From NCBI GenBank assembly GCA_905199755.1, contig CAJKHT010000004.1:1-64000 (forward strand): DNA of 64,000 nucleotides. Direction: 5' to 3'. The stretch comes from an uncultured Eubacteriales bacterium (lineage in GTDB: Bacteria; Bacillota; Clostridia; UBA1381). The stretch's first letter is position 1. The number at the start of each line of letters is the position of its first letter. The position numbers and the translations under genes were made by a program. Below the pieces are notes generated by a model, which worked only from the letters and a program-made list of their open reading frames with translations, was not told the origin of the DNA and made no database searches. Of the stretch, positions 35,063-44,544 are shown in pieces.

Positions 35063-36588
35063 CTGTACTGTGACGGTGTTTTTCCGGTGCTGCGCTGAAA
35101 AATCTCGCTGAAATACCGTGTATCGGTATATCCGACCTTTTCGGCAACCTCATATATTTTGAGGTCGGTATCGGCAAGCAGCTTTTTTGATTTTTCAATT
35201 CTCACCTGTATAAGATAATTTTTAAAGGTCATTCCGGTTTCTCTTTTGAATATGACCGACAGATAGCACGGCGACAGATACACCTGTGCCGCAATTGTTT
35301 CGAGAGACGCATCATCGGCAAAGCCGGTATCGACCAGCGCTTTGACCTTTTCGACCAGACCTTTGTTTTTCTGCTCCCTTTCCGTTTCTATATATGACAT
35401 TACCACATCTGTTATGCCGACGACAAATTCCTTTAAAGCCTCGGGGGAATCCGTTTTGCGTATCAATGCCCATGAATCGGTTTTGTTGAACAGTATTGCC
35501 GGGTTGCAGCCTATTTCATAAAGCGCATCGGATATTTTTATTATGAGATTAAGGCAAAATCTCTGCCTGTTGTATAATGTTTCGCCGCCGCGCTCCATTG
35601 CCGCAAAAAAATCGTTTATGTATTTTGCGGCATCATGGCTGTTCAGCGTTTTTACTGCGTTTATGTACATAAGAAACAGCTTTGAATAATAGCCTGCCGT
35701 ACCCGAATTCGGCTCTACATCCTTAATATATATAATGTGTCTGTAGCCTATGTTTTTGCTGTAGCCCAATGCCTCGCATGCACCCGAATAGCTGCTGTGC
35801 GGTTCATCGCCCGTCGGTTCGCCGATGCCGATATTGTAATCAAAGTCATAGTCTGAGTTAAGAAATGCCTGGATTTTTTCGCATTGCTCAAATATAATAT
35901 CCTCCGTCTGCCCGATTGTTTCCGTGTCGGTGCAGAAAATAAACAGCAGCTTGTCACTGTCAAAAAACGGTATAAAATCACAGGACGGATTTTGCGCAAG
36001 CATTTGTTCAACAGCCTCCAGCATGGAAAACAGCTCTGCGCTGTTCATATTGTCCTTCGGAGCTACGGTGCATGCCGTCATGTATCTTATATGCGGACTG
36101 ATGTTAAAGATTGACGCATTGTTATTGAAACTGAAAAAATAATCCTTGAGAAAATAACAGCTGCGTGAGAGCATTGTATTGAGTCTCTGCTGTTTTTCCG
36201 CAAGACTGTTTCTTTTAAGTATTTCATCACGCAGCCGCACAACCGCCTCATAAAGCTCATCTTCGTCAATCGGCTTTGAGAGATATTCGCTGACATTATA
36301 TTCTATTGCTTTTTTTGCATATTCAAATTCGTTATATCCCGTCAGGAAAATCATTTTTATGCCGGGATAATTCAAAGACACCTGTTCTGCAAGATAAATC
36401 CCGTCATATTTCGGCATGCGTACATCTGAAATTATAATATCGGGGTGAAACGCATTAACCTTTTCCAATGCGTCACAGCCGTTTTTTGCCGTTGCGACGC
36501 AGCGGATGCCGTAGTTCTCCCATTCAAGACCTGCAAGTCCGTCGCGGATAAGCGCCTCGTCATCACAAATCAATAGCTTTAGCATCAT
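35047..36588 (-). CDS. YesN-type response regulator with AraC DNA-binding domain
   Basis: A 513-residue regulator: REC domain at about 1-120 (CDDEALIRDG, phospho-Asp in IIISDVRMPKYDG, conserved Lys in EYLSKPID), a middle region of ~280 residues, and two AraC helix-turn-helix motifs at the C-terminus (about 410-510, AEKVGYTDTRYFSEIFQ). YesN-like regulators control polysaccharide uptake genes in Gram-positive bacteria. Its start overlaps the upstream kinase gene by 26 bases. It very likely activates the divergent transport and glycosidase array. Confidence 0.94.
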   Translation of the reverse strand: MMLKLLICDDEALIRDGLAGLEWENYGIRCVATAKNGCDALEKVNAFHPDIIISDVRMPKYDGIYLAEQVSLNYPGIKMIFLTGYNEFEYAKKAIEYNVSEYLSKPIDEDELYEAVVRLRDEILKRNSLAEKQQRLNTMLSRSCYFLKDYFFSFNNNASIFNISPHIRYMTACTVAPKDNMNSAELFSMLEAVEQMLAQNPSCDFIPFFDSDKLLFIFCTDTETIGQTEDIIFEQCEKIQAFLNSDYDFDYNIGIGEPTGDEPHSSYSGACEALGYSKNIGYRHIIYIKDVEPNSGTAGYYSKLFLMYINAVKTLNSHDAAKYINDFFAAMERGGETLYNRQRFCLNLIIKISDALYEIGCNPAILFNKTDSWALIRKTDSPEALKEFVVGITDVVMSYIETEREQKNKGLVEKVKALVDTGFADDASLETIAAQVYLSPCYLSVIFKRETGMTFKNYLIQVRIEKSKKLLADTDLKIYEVAEKVGYTDTRYFSEIFQRSTGKTPSQYRSLHE

Positions 36589-38332
36589 ATTCTCTGCGCA
36601 GTACCTTTATAACCGCGCATACACCTCCCTCTGAGTTTGTTTCAAAATGCAGACCGCAGCTGTCGTCAAAATACAGCTTGATGCGCTGATTTACATTGTT
36701 TAAGCCGTATTTCTCTATAGGCTCATCCGCGCTGAAATCCTTTTTTATTTCCGTGTTAAGCTTTTCGGTATCGCAGCCGCAGCCGTTATCGTTGACCGTT
36801 ATGCATATGTATTTGTCATCACCGGCCGCACTGATGCGTATTATGCCGCCCTCCTCCAGCTCCTCAAAGCCGTGGACTATCGAATTTTCCACAAGCGGCT
36901 GAATAAGCAGCTTTATTATACGGCATTTCAGTATTTCCTCGTCAATATCGTAAAATATTTCAAATTTGTTTGTAAACCGTACCATTTGTATCTCGGCATA
37001 GCTTTTTATCTGTTTTATTTCATTTTCGATTGTCGTGTATTCCGAGCCTTTATTGAGCGAATGTCTGAAAAACCGTCCCAGGGACGTTACCATGCTGCTT
37101 ATATCCTTTGCCTTGTGCTTTTTTGCCATCCAGTTTATGGAATCGAGCGTGTTGTACAAAAAATGCGGATTTATCTGTGCCTGCAAGGCTTTAAGCTCAA
37201 AAATCTTCTGCTTGCGGTAAAGTGTTTTAACATCTTCAATAAGCGAGTCTATCGTATTGAGCATCTGATTATAGGTTGAACACAATTTGCCTATATCATC
37301 ATTTGTTTCCATTTCGGGCGGGATTTTTTCACTGTTTACACCAAACCGCTCCATGTATGAGGTAAGCCGTTTAATCGGGTGGGTTATCCACTGCGATATG
37401 AAGAACATAATAAATATCGCGGCGGCGAGCATTGCGACAGCCGTAAGCGAGGTGGACTGTCTGACAAGATTTACCGAGTTGTTTATTTCACTGTATTTTG
37501 CCGCACATACAATTTTTAAGGAGTCCGAATACAGCGGTGCGGCCGCAACAATCTGTGTTTCGCCGCCGATGTCCATATATGCCGGGGTGCTGTCGGAAGC
37601 TGATATATGCTCAAAGAAGGTTTTTTCGTTTACGAATAAGCGGATATATGGATTGCTCCATGGATTTATAATATGATTGTCGAAAACAAGAAACACCTTT
37701 CCTGTTTTACCGAGGGTAATTCCCGAAATATCGCTCATAAACGTACCGAGATTAACGTCAATTCGCACAATCCCGAGGATTTTGTGCGTTCGTGTGTCGA
37801 TAAACGGACGCGCTATACATAAAACTCCGTCAGACGGCGAGGAATCTATAATGGTGAGATATGTTTCGCCGTTATTCTGCATTGTATTTTTATACCACAT
37901 TTCGTTTTTTATATAATCCGTGGAAAACACTCTGTAGCCTGCATCAAGCGGATAATCGGGGCGGTCCGCAACATAGAAGTATATATCTGAAACCGCGGCT
38001 CTTAAAATGTCCGTCTGCTTTATCTGGCGGTCGATAAGCTCCATTTCTTCAAGGGAGGATAAAGGCACATCGGAGGTAAGAGCTTTTTCTATCTGTGAAT
38101 TTGCCTGAATCGAAACAAGCAGATTTTCCACATGGCTGATGTTTGCCTCCATGTTTTTTTCGGCAAGCGTAAGCACCTGCGAAAGACTGTTCTGGTTTTC
38201 GGAGGCTATGGTTTTTGAAAAACGTATATAAGAAACCGATGCAAATATTACAATGCATACCGTAATTACAATTATAAATGATAAAAGAAGCTTAACCTGT
38301 ACGGAAGGCCGCTTTTTAAAGTTTATCTTCAT
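36563..38332 (-). CDS. YesM-type sensor histidine kinase
   Basis: A 589-residue membrane kinase: transmembrane helix near 13-35, an extracellular Cache-like sensor domain (about 40-290), a second helix near 295-318, HAMP (about 320-370), the His_kinase domain with phospho-His near residue 390 in QINPHFLYNTLDSI, and an HATPase domain with NDNGCGCD. Such kinases sense extracellular sugar, sometimes through a solute-binding lipoprotein. Two such lipoproteins start the divergent array next to it. Confidence 0.94.
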   Translation of the reverse strand: MKINFKKRPSVQVKLLLSFIIVITVCIVIFASVSYIRFSKTIASENQNSLSQVLTLAEKNMEANISHVENLLVSIQANSQIEKALTSDVPLSSLEEMELIDRQIKQTDILRAAVSDIYFYVADRPDYPLDAGYRVFSTDYIKNEMWYKNTMQNNGETYLTIIDSSPSDGVLCIARPFIDTRTHKILGIVRIDVNLGTFMSDISGITLGKTGKVFLVFDNHIINPWSNPYIRLFVNEKTFFEHISASDSTPAYMDIGGETQIVAAAPLYSDSLKIVCAAKYSEINNSVNLVRQSTSLTAVAMLAAAIFIMFFISQWITHPIKRLTSYMERFGVNSEKIPPEMETNDDIGKLCSTYNQMLNTIDSLIEDVKTLYRKQKIFELKALQAQINPHFLYNTLDSINWMAKKHKAKDISSMVTSLGRFFRHSLNKGSEYTTIENEIKQIKSYAEIQMVRFTNKFEIFYDIDEEILKCRIIKLLIQPLVENSIVHGFEELEEGGIIRISAAGDDKYICITVNDNGCGCDTEKLNTEIKKDFSADEPIEKYGLNNVNQRIKLYFDDSCGLHFETNSEGGVCAVIKVLRREYDAKAIDL

Positions 38333-38353
38333 ATAAATATCACTCCCTATTAT

Positions 38354-38382
38354 ATTTTAACATGAATACCGCACTATTTCAA
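38354..38382 (-). promoter_or_regulatory. Promoter of the yesMN-like operon
   Basis: On the minus strand: TTGAAA (38377-38382), 17 bases, TAAAAT (38354-38359), about 22 bases before the kinase start. Confidence 0.65.
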
Positions 38383-38433
38383 GGCGAGAATAAATGTCAG
38401 AAAAAATAACACCCCTTTTAAAAGTTTACCCCA

Positions 38434-38462
38434 TTCCATAAATTTAAGCGCCGCGCTATAAT
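38434..38462 (+). promoter_or_regulatory. Likely activator-dependent promoter of the uptake array
   Basis: A perfect TATAAT at 38457-38462 lacks a good -35 element (TTCCAT at the 17-base position). A strong -10 with a weak -35 fits activation by the adjacent AraC-type regulator. A GGGGGGAG ribosome-binding site follows. Confidence 0.5.
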
Positions 38463-38496
38463 ATAAACAGAAATTATAAAGGGGGGAGTGGCAGAA

Positions 38497-39630
38497 ATGA
38501 GGAAATTTATATTTTTTGCGGCGGTGTGCATGGCACTCGCGGCGCTTTCGGGATGTGCCGGAAAAACAGAGGCGGTTGAAAGCGATGATGTTACCATAGT
38601 AAAGATTATGAAGCCGGGCAGCATCAGGGATTTCGGCAATGTATTGTCGGAATTTTCGGAGGAAAATCCCGATATAAGAGTCAAGTTTGTAGATGCGCCG
38701 ACAGGAACGCTTGAACGTCATGCGCTGTACGTTTCCGCAATGTCGGGACGGGATTCGTCGGTGGATATATACTGGCTCAATGATGAATGGATAAGCGAGT
38801 TTGCACGCTACGGGTACATAAATCCGCTCGATGACACTTTCAATGCGGAGCATGAAAAAAATATTATAGATACGAAAAAATGCTTTGAATATGAAAACAG
38901 GCTGTATGCGCTGCCTGTGGGGATTGATACGGATATTCTGTATTACAGAAACGATGAACTTCCGAATCCGCCCGAGGAATGGGATAAGCTTGATGAATAC
39001 GGATTTGAGGGAATATGCGCCGAAAACCGTGACGGGGCGGATATGATATACAATATTGTGAGCATAAAGCAGAGTACGGGTTTAAGCTATGCCCGTGCAT
39101 TGAATTTATACGGAAAGCTTATATCGGGCACGGGAACGGGCGACGAGGACGCCGCATCGGCTTTCAAAACGGGAAAGACAAAGATGTTTCTCGGAAAAGC
39201 CTCCGACTATGCCGAAATGAACAGCTCCGCATCGTCGATAAAGGGTAAGTTTTCGGTCATGTCCGATCCGGGCGGTGACGGCGGAAGGTTTGTCACAGGT
39301 TACGGTATGGGCATAAACGCAAACTCAAAAAATATTGCGGCGGCAGTCAGAGTACTTGAGTTTATGAATAATGCCGATGTGCAGAAACAGCTGGCAAGAA
39401 GCTGCTCTCTGATGCCTGTTATCCGAAGTCTGTATGACGATGAAATGGTGCTTTATGACAACCATCACTTCAAGGAGCTTGTGCGGACTGCGGAAAATGC
39501 TGTTTTATACAGTTCTCTTGACATCGGAGGTGAAAGGCTGGTGCGTTTGAACAACGCGGTTAATACGTATCTCAGCGGCGGCAGTGATGAAAACACAGCC
39601 GGAGCGGTATTTGAAGAAGAATTAAATTAA
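38497..39630 (+). CDS. Sugar ABC transporter substrate-binding lipoprotein (first of two)
   Basis: A 377-residue lipoprotein (signal MRKFIFFAAVCMALAA, lipobox LSGC) of the family 1 solute-binding type, with DIYWLNDEWISEFARYGYINPL and YALPVGIDTDILYYRNDEL as typical stretches. The ATG at 38497 was chosen over a GTG at 38488, which overlaps the ribosome-binding site. It differs from the second binding protein 18 bases downstream. It may feed the permeases, or act as co-sensor for the divergent kinase. Confidence 0.9.
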   Translation: MRKFIFFAAVCMALAALSGCAGKTEAVESDDVTIVKIMKPGSIRDFGNVLSEFSEENPDIRVKFVDAPTGTLERHALYVSAMSGRDSSVDIYWLNDEWISEFARYGYINPLDDTFNAEHEKNIIDTKKCFEYENRLYALPVGIDTDILYYRNDELPNPPEEWDKLDEYGFEGICAENRDGADMIYNIVSIKQSTGLSYARALNLYGKLISGTGTGDEDAASAFKTGKTKMFLGKASDYAEMNSSASSIKGKFSVMSDPGGDGGRFVTGYGMGINANSKNIAAAVRVLEFMNNADVQKQLARSCSLMPVIRSLYDDEMVLYDNHHFKELVRTAENAVLYSSLDIGGERLVRLNNAVNTYLSGGSDENTAGAVFEEELN

Positions 39631-39648
39631 GGAAAGGGAGTTTTTATT

Positions 39649-41133
39649 ATGAAATTCAAAAAAATTATCAGCACGGCGGCAGCTTTGGCAATTGCGGGAA
39701 CGGCTCTTGCAGGCTGCGGCGGAAAACAGGTTACAAAGGGCGAGGACCCGACAAAGGTGCCGGAGGATACATATGAAATAAACTGGTATCTTATGGGTAC
39801 GGCACAGCAGGATGTTGCATCGGTGGAAGCAAGCGTGAATGAATACTTAAAGGATAAAATCAATGCCACACTGAAAATTCACCGTCTTGAATCGAGCCAG
39901 TATTCCAAAAAACTGAGTACAATGATTGCGGCAGGAGAATATTTTGATATGGCATTTACCGCAGGCTGGTGTCTTGACTACGATGCAAATGCGGCTAACG
40001 GCGCATGGCTTGCACTTGATGACTATATCCCGACCTATCTTCCCAAGACCGCGGAGCAGCTGGGCGAGGATATTTTAAACAATGCAAGGGTAAACGGAAA
40101 AATATATGCAATCCCTGCGCTTAAGGAAATGGCGGAGCAGCGCGGCTGGACATACAGAAAGGATATTGCCGAAAAATACGGCATTGATATGTCAGGCATA
40201 AAGACGCTTGATGAGCTTGAACCGGTGCTTAAAAAGATTAAGGAAAATGAGCCGAATATGCAGTATCCGATTGACTGGGGTTCGGACAGAACTCCCGAGG
40301 CGCTTATAAAGTATGAGCAGGTTGCGGCAACGGCGGTTATATTCTATGATAACGAAAATTACGAGGGCAAGGTGGTAAACCTTGTTGAAACTCCTGAATA
40401 TCTGGAGGCATGCAAAACGGCAAATAAGTTCTATAACGAGGGACTTATCAAAAAAGACATTATGACGGCATCGGATTTTGAGCAGCGTTTAAAGGACGGA
40501 AAGACCTTCTGCTACATAGACTTCTTAAAGCCGGGCAAGGCTCAGGAAACTGCGGCAAATTACAGCTTTGAGCTTGACCAGGCACCCGTTACTCCGATAT
40601 GGCAGGAAAACGGTGCGGGTACCGGATCAATGATGGCTGTTTCAAGAACATCGAAAAATCCCGAAAGAGTAATGAGATTTCTGGAGCTGTTAAATACGGA
40701 CGCATATCTTAATAACCTTGTAAACTTCGGTATAGAGGGAAAGCATTATACAAAGGTGGACGATAAGTATATCAGCATAAACGAAAATACCCCGTATACA
40801 CTTCAGGGATATACATGGATGACGGGAAACATATTCCTCAACTATCTGACAAACGGTGAAGCCGCAGATAAAATGGAACAGCTTGCAGACTTTAACAAAG
40901 AGGCACAGAAGCCGCTCGACTACGGATTTAAGTTTGATTCCTCGGCGGTTGAGATGGAAATTGCGGCATGCACAACCGTAATGAGCGAGTACAGACGTCA
41001 GGTTATTATGGGTTCGCTCGATCCCGAGCCGATAATGAAAGAATATCAGTCAAAGCTAAAGGATGCCGGAATAGACAAGGTTATTGCCGAAGCACAGAAG
41101 CAGTATGACGCATTTCTTGCGGAAAAGAAATAA
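39649..41133 (+). CDS. Oligosaccharide ABC transporter binding lipoprotein (LipO/YtcQ-like, DUF3502)
   Basis: A 494-residue lipoprotein (lipobox LAGC, Cys23) with an SBP fold and a C-terminal DUF3502-like region (about 360-490). Such proteins pair with LplB/YtcP-type permeases, which are encoded ~1.5 kb downstream. A strong AAGGGAG precedes it. It is the best candidate for the oligosaccharide receptor of this locus. Confidence 0.93.
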   Translation: MKFKKIISTAAALAIAGTALAGCGGKQVTKGEDPTKVPEDTYEINWYLMGTAQQDVASVEASVNEYLKDKINATLKIHRLESSQYSKKLSTMIAAGEYFDMAFTAGWCLDYDANAANGAWLALDDYIPTYLPKTAEQLGEDILNNARVNGKIYAIPALKEMAEQRGWTYRKDIAEKYGIDMSGIKTLDELEPVLKKIKENEPNMQYPIDWGSDRTPEALIKYEQVAATAVIFYDNENYEGKVVNLVETPEYLEACKTANKFYNEGLIKKDIMTASDFEQRLKDGKTFCYIDFLKPGKAQETAANYSFELDQAPVTPIWQENGAGTGSMMAVSRTSKNPERVMRFLELLNTDAYLNNLVNFGIEGKHYTKVDDKYISINENTPYTLQGYTWMTGNIFLNYLTNGEAADKMEQLADFNKEAQKPLDYGFKFDSSAVEMEIAACTTVMSEYRRQVIMGSLDPEPIMKEYQSKLKDAGIDKVIAEAQKQYDAFLAEKK

Positions 41134-41149
41134 TTATCATGAGTACACA

Positions 41150-41189
41150 CGTAAAATAAGCGGAATTGTCAATTTCCGCTTATTTTACG
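41150..41189 (+). other. 16-bp perfect hairpin after the binding-protein gene
   Basis: Positions 41150-41165 pair perfectly with 41174-41189 around an 8-base loop. There is no proper T-run after it, so it is more likely an RNA-stabilising or attenuating hairpin that keeps binding-protein message high than a full terminator. Confidence 0.7.
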
Positions 41190-41227
41190 GGATTGCCGTT
41201 TAAGGCGGCGGAAAGGAACGGTTTACA

Positions 41228-42670
41228 ATGATGAGAAATTTTGCGGCAGCCGCAGTCGGTGCGGCAGTGCTATGTCTGGGGATGTGTACCGCAAGTGCGG
41301 CAGACAGCTATATCAATGATTTTTCAAACGATTGCTTTAAGTGGACAAAAGGATATTCGGGTAATGCAAATGACATAAAAGCCGATAAGTCCGACGAGGG
41401 ATATGAAGATGAAAGCGCAAAAAAAATAGTATATGACCATAGTGCCGATACATGGAGTACATATGTAAATATGGCATTTCCGTCGGATTGGGACATGAGC
41501 GGCTTCGGCGACGGAGCATACATACATTTCCTTGCAAAGAGCGACAACGAAACCGCTTCATTCAGCGCAATGACTCTTGATTTGACAGATACATCGGGTA
41601 ACTCAATCGTGAAGAAAAGCTTTACGGCTGAGGACAGCAGCTATGAGCATATAATAATTCCCGTTTCGGAGGATTTGTCCTCGCTTGCATCCGTTAAAAT
41701 AACCGATAATATGAAAGGTACGGCAGGAACGCTTACAATAGATGATTTTGCGATAAGTGCAATAAGACCGGAAAGACGGATTAAAAGAACGGTCAGCCAG
41801 ACTGCCGATTTTGAAATTTCCCAGACAACGCTTACAACTGCAAGCACTTATGCCGGATTTAAAAATTCGGCAGGAGATTACAGCGACTATATCAGTGCAA
41901 AATCCGTTTCGGGCAAAAGCGGAAACGGCATGGAAATTGCCTATCGTGCGGCAACGTGGTATTCGGGCGAGGTATTTATGAATGTGCCTGCCGTATGGGA
42001 TACCAATAAAGATGTGAATGCACTTGAATTTGATTACAAAGGCTTTGGAAAAATAAAGCTGAAGCTTATGTGCGGCAAGACAATAGGCGGTGACAGATAC
42101 GAAACCGCGGTTACTTTTACCGATGACGGAGACTGGCATCATGTCATACTGCCGCTTGAAGATTTTAAAAAGAGCACAGTCCCCGTAAAAAAAGAGGATA
42201 TTGTCGGAATAGCGTTTACATCGGCAGAAAACGGCGGACTTAACAACAATAAGGAAGAAACCAAGGCAATGAGCGCGGCGGAGCTTACGGCAAAGGCAAG
42301 AACCGGCTCGGTTGTCATTGATAATATAAGCCTTACAAATAATATTGAAAGCAAAAGCATAGAGCTTACGGCAAAGCTGTACTGCGGCGATGATGAATTG
42401 AAATCTTTAAAGGAGGCATCGGACGGAGTAATCACAGCCAAAGCCGGGATTTCGGGGGTTATGGGACAGCAGTCCGTTACGGCGGTACTGGCGGTGTATG
42501 ACGAGAACGGAAGAATGTGCGGTTTGGATACGACACCCGGAACAATATCGGACAGCGGTATGCTGGAATGTACGTTGCCTGTTTCGGGGGCAGAAAAAAA
42601 GACCGCTAAGGTGATGCTTCTGAACAATATAGGTCAGATGATACCGATGACCGACAGCGTTGAGTTTTAA
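41228..42670 (+). CDS. Secreted protein with two carbohydrate-binding-like domains
   Basis: A 480-residue exported protein (signal peptide cleaved near ASA-AD, residue 25). Two jelly-roll domains of the CBM11/CIA30 kind follow (about 27-180 and 190-380), each ending in the strand motif ID-D/N-F/I (LTIDDFAISAI, VVIDNISLTNN). A C-terminal Ig-like module (about 385-480) ends in AKVMLLNNIGQMIPM, resembling the C-termini of two other proteins in the locus. There is no catalytic domain. It sits between binding-protein and permease genes and may hold glycan at the surface. Confidence 0.75.
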   Translation: MMRNFAAAAVGAAVLCLGMCTASAADSYINDFSNDCFKWTKGYSGNANDIKADKSDEGYEDESAKKIVYDHSADTWSTYVNMAFPSDWDMSGFGDGAYIHFLAKSDNETASFSAMTLDLTDTSGNSIVKKSFTAEDSSYEHIIIPVSEDLSSLASVKITDNMKGTAGTLTIDDFAISAIRPERRIKRTVSQTADFEISQTTLTTASTYAGFKNSAGDYSDYISAKSVSGKSGNGMEIAYRAATWYSGEVFMNVPAVWDTNKDVNALEFDYKGFGKIKLKLMCGKTIGGDRYETAVTFTDDGDWHHVILPLEDFKKSTVPVKKEDIVGIAFTSAENGGLNNNKEETKAMSAAELTAKARTGSVVIDNISLTNNIESKSIELTAKLYCGDDELKSLKEASDGVITAKAGISGVMGQQSVTAVLAVYDENGRMCGLDTTPGTISDSGMLECTLPVSGAEKKTAKVMLLNNIGQMIPMTDSVEF

Positions 42671-42691
42671 AAATACATGGGAGTGAGTCAA

Positions 42692-43621
42692 ATGAATAAG
42701 AGCGGAACACTGAAAACCTTAAAGAATAATGCGCCTCTGCTTGCAATGGTGCTGCCGGGAGCAATATTTCTGATACTGTTCAGCTATCTGCCGATGTTCG
42801 GTATAATAATAGCGTTTAAAAAGTACAATTTTGCGGCAGGAATATGGGGAAGTCCGTGGAACGGACTGAAAAACTTTGAGTTTATGTTTTCAAGTCCCGA
42901 TGCATGGGTGATTACAAGAAACACAATAGCCTACAATCTGCTGTTTATATTCGGAGGACTTGTTCTTAACGTTGCCCTGGCAATAGGCTTGAATGAGCTG
43001 AGAAACAAGATGTTTTCCAAGGTTTGTCAGACAATAGTGCTTATGCCGCATTTTCTGTCATATGTAATCGTGAGCTATCTGGTGCTTGCATTTTTACATG
43101 TGGAAAACGGTGTGTTAAACCGTGCGGTGCTGCCGCTGTTCGGTGCGGAGCCGATTGACTGGTACGCAACCGTAAAGGCATGGCCGTGGATTCTGATTTT
43201 CGTGAATTTCTGGAAAGCCACCGGCTACGGCAGCGTTGTGTATCTTGCAGCCATTGCCGGAATAGATACGCAGCTGTATGAGGCTGCTCAGATTGACGGC
43301 GCGACAAGATGGCAGAGAATACGCTACATAACCGTTCCGTCGCTTGTTCCTCTTATGATTATACTTACGATTATGAATGTCGGTAAAATATTCAGCGCGG
43401 ATTTCGGACTGTTTTATCAGGTACCGTTAAACACGGGAACGCTTTATCCGGCAACGAACGTAATCAGTACATATGTTTACAACATGCTGACCTCGGCAGG
43501 TACGGGCAGTGTAGGTATGGCATCTGCGGCGGCATTCTATCAGTCGATAGTGGGATTTGTTCTTGTAATGACAACAAATCTGATTGTAAGAAAGATAGAT
43601 CCTGACAGTGCGCTGTTTTAA
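42692..43621 (+). CDS. Oligosaccharide ABC transporter permease, LplB/YteP type
   Basis: A 309-residue inner-membrane permease with six predicted spans (FLILFSYLPMFGIIIAFKKY is the typical first span) and the EAA loop YEAAQIDGATRWQRIRYITVP that contacts the ATPase. The ATG at 42692 has GGGAG eight bases ahead and was preferred to 42677. It pairs with the next gene. Confidence 0.94.
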   Translation: MNKSGTLKTLKNNAPLLAMVLPGAIFLILFSYLPMFGIIIAFKKYNFAAGIWGSPWNGLKNFEFMFSSPDAWVITRNTIAYNLLFIFGGLVLNVALAIGLNELRNKMFSKVCQTIVLMPHFLSYVIVSYLVLAFLHVENGVLNRAVLPLFGAEPIDWYATVKAWPWILIFVNFWKATGYGSVVYLAAIAGIDTQLYEAAQIDGATRWQRIRYITVPSLVPLMIILTIMNVGKIFSADFGLFYQVPLNTGTLYPATNVISTYVYNMLTSAGTGSVGMASAAAFYQSIVGFVLVMTTNLIVRKIDPDSALF

Positions 43622-43638
43622 TCGGGAGGTATGTGGAA

Positions 43639-44520
43639 ATGAAAAAAATCAATCTGTGTAATATTTTATTGGATATTTTGTTTGTACTGATTTCGGTTAT
43701 GTGCATATATCCCGTGCTTTTGGTTATCGGTATATCGTTTACGGACGAAACTGCACTGGCGGATTTCGGCTTTAAGGTAATTCCCAAGGTATGGTCGCTC
43801 GGCTCCTACCGCTACATCGTGACGGCAGGAAATACGATACTGCGCGCCTACGGAATAACCGCTGCGGTAACAATAATCGGAGCGGTATCGTCAACGCTTG
43901 TCGTTGCACTGTATGCCTATCCGCTTTCAAGGACGGATTTTGCCTACAGAAAGCTGTTCATGTTTATGGCATTTTTCACAATGCTGTTTTCGGGCGGTGT
44001 TGTGTCATGGTACATGATATGCACAAATGTTCTGCATCTTAAAAATTCAATATGGGCAATGATTTTGCCGTATATAATGAATGCATGGCATGTAATAGTA
44101 ATGCGCTCGTTCTTTACAATGTCAATTCCGGGTGCGATTATCGAGTCGGCAAAAATTGACGGTGCGGGCGAATGGCGTATTTTCTTTAAGCTTGTTATGC
44201 CTCTCGCGGTGCCGGGACTGGCAACAATCGGGCTTTTTGCAACGCTCACGTACTGGAACGACTGGACACTTCCGCTTTATTTTGTGACAGAGCCTAAAAT
44301 GTACAACTTGCAGTTCCTTTTGCAGAGCATGATTTCCAACATACAAATGCTTACGGAAAACTCGGCGCTCATGGGTTCGACAAATCTGCTTGCGGACGTA
44401 CCCAAGGAGGGTGCGAGAATGGCGCTTTGTATTATAGCAACAGGTCCTATACTCATAGTTTATCCGTTTTTCCAGAAATATTTTATACAGGGATTGACGG
44501 TAGGTGCGGTTAAGGAATAA
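43639..44520 (+). CDS. Oligosaccharide ABC transporter permease, YtcP type
   Basis: A 293-residue partner permease with six spans and the EAA loop IESAKIDGAGEWRIFFKLVMP. GGGAGG precedes the ATG at 43639; an earlier in-frame GTG at 43633 is less likely. No ABC ATPase follows, as is usual for this subfamily, which shares an MsmX-type ATPase encoded elsewhere. Confidence 0.94.
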   Translation: MKKINLCNILLDILFVLISVMCIYPVLLVIGISFTDETALADFGFKVIPKVWSLGSYRYIVTAGNTILRAYGITAAVTIIGAVSSTLVVALYAYPLSRTDFAYRKLFMFMAFFTMLFSGGVVSWYMICTNVLHLKNSIWAMILPYIMNAWHVIVMRSFFTMSIPGAIIESAKIDGAGEWRIFFKLVMPLAVPGLATIGLFATLTYWNDWTLPLYFVTEPKMYNLQFLLQSMISNIQMLTENSALMGSTNLLADVPKEGARMALCIIATGPILIVYPFFQKYFIQGLTVGAVKE

Positions 44521-44544
44521 GGTATTGCGAAAGGAGCTCGGGTT

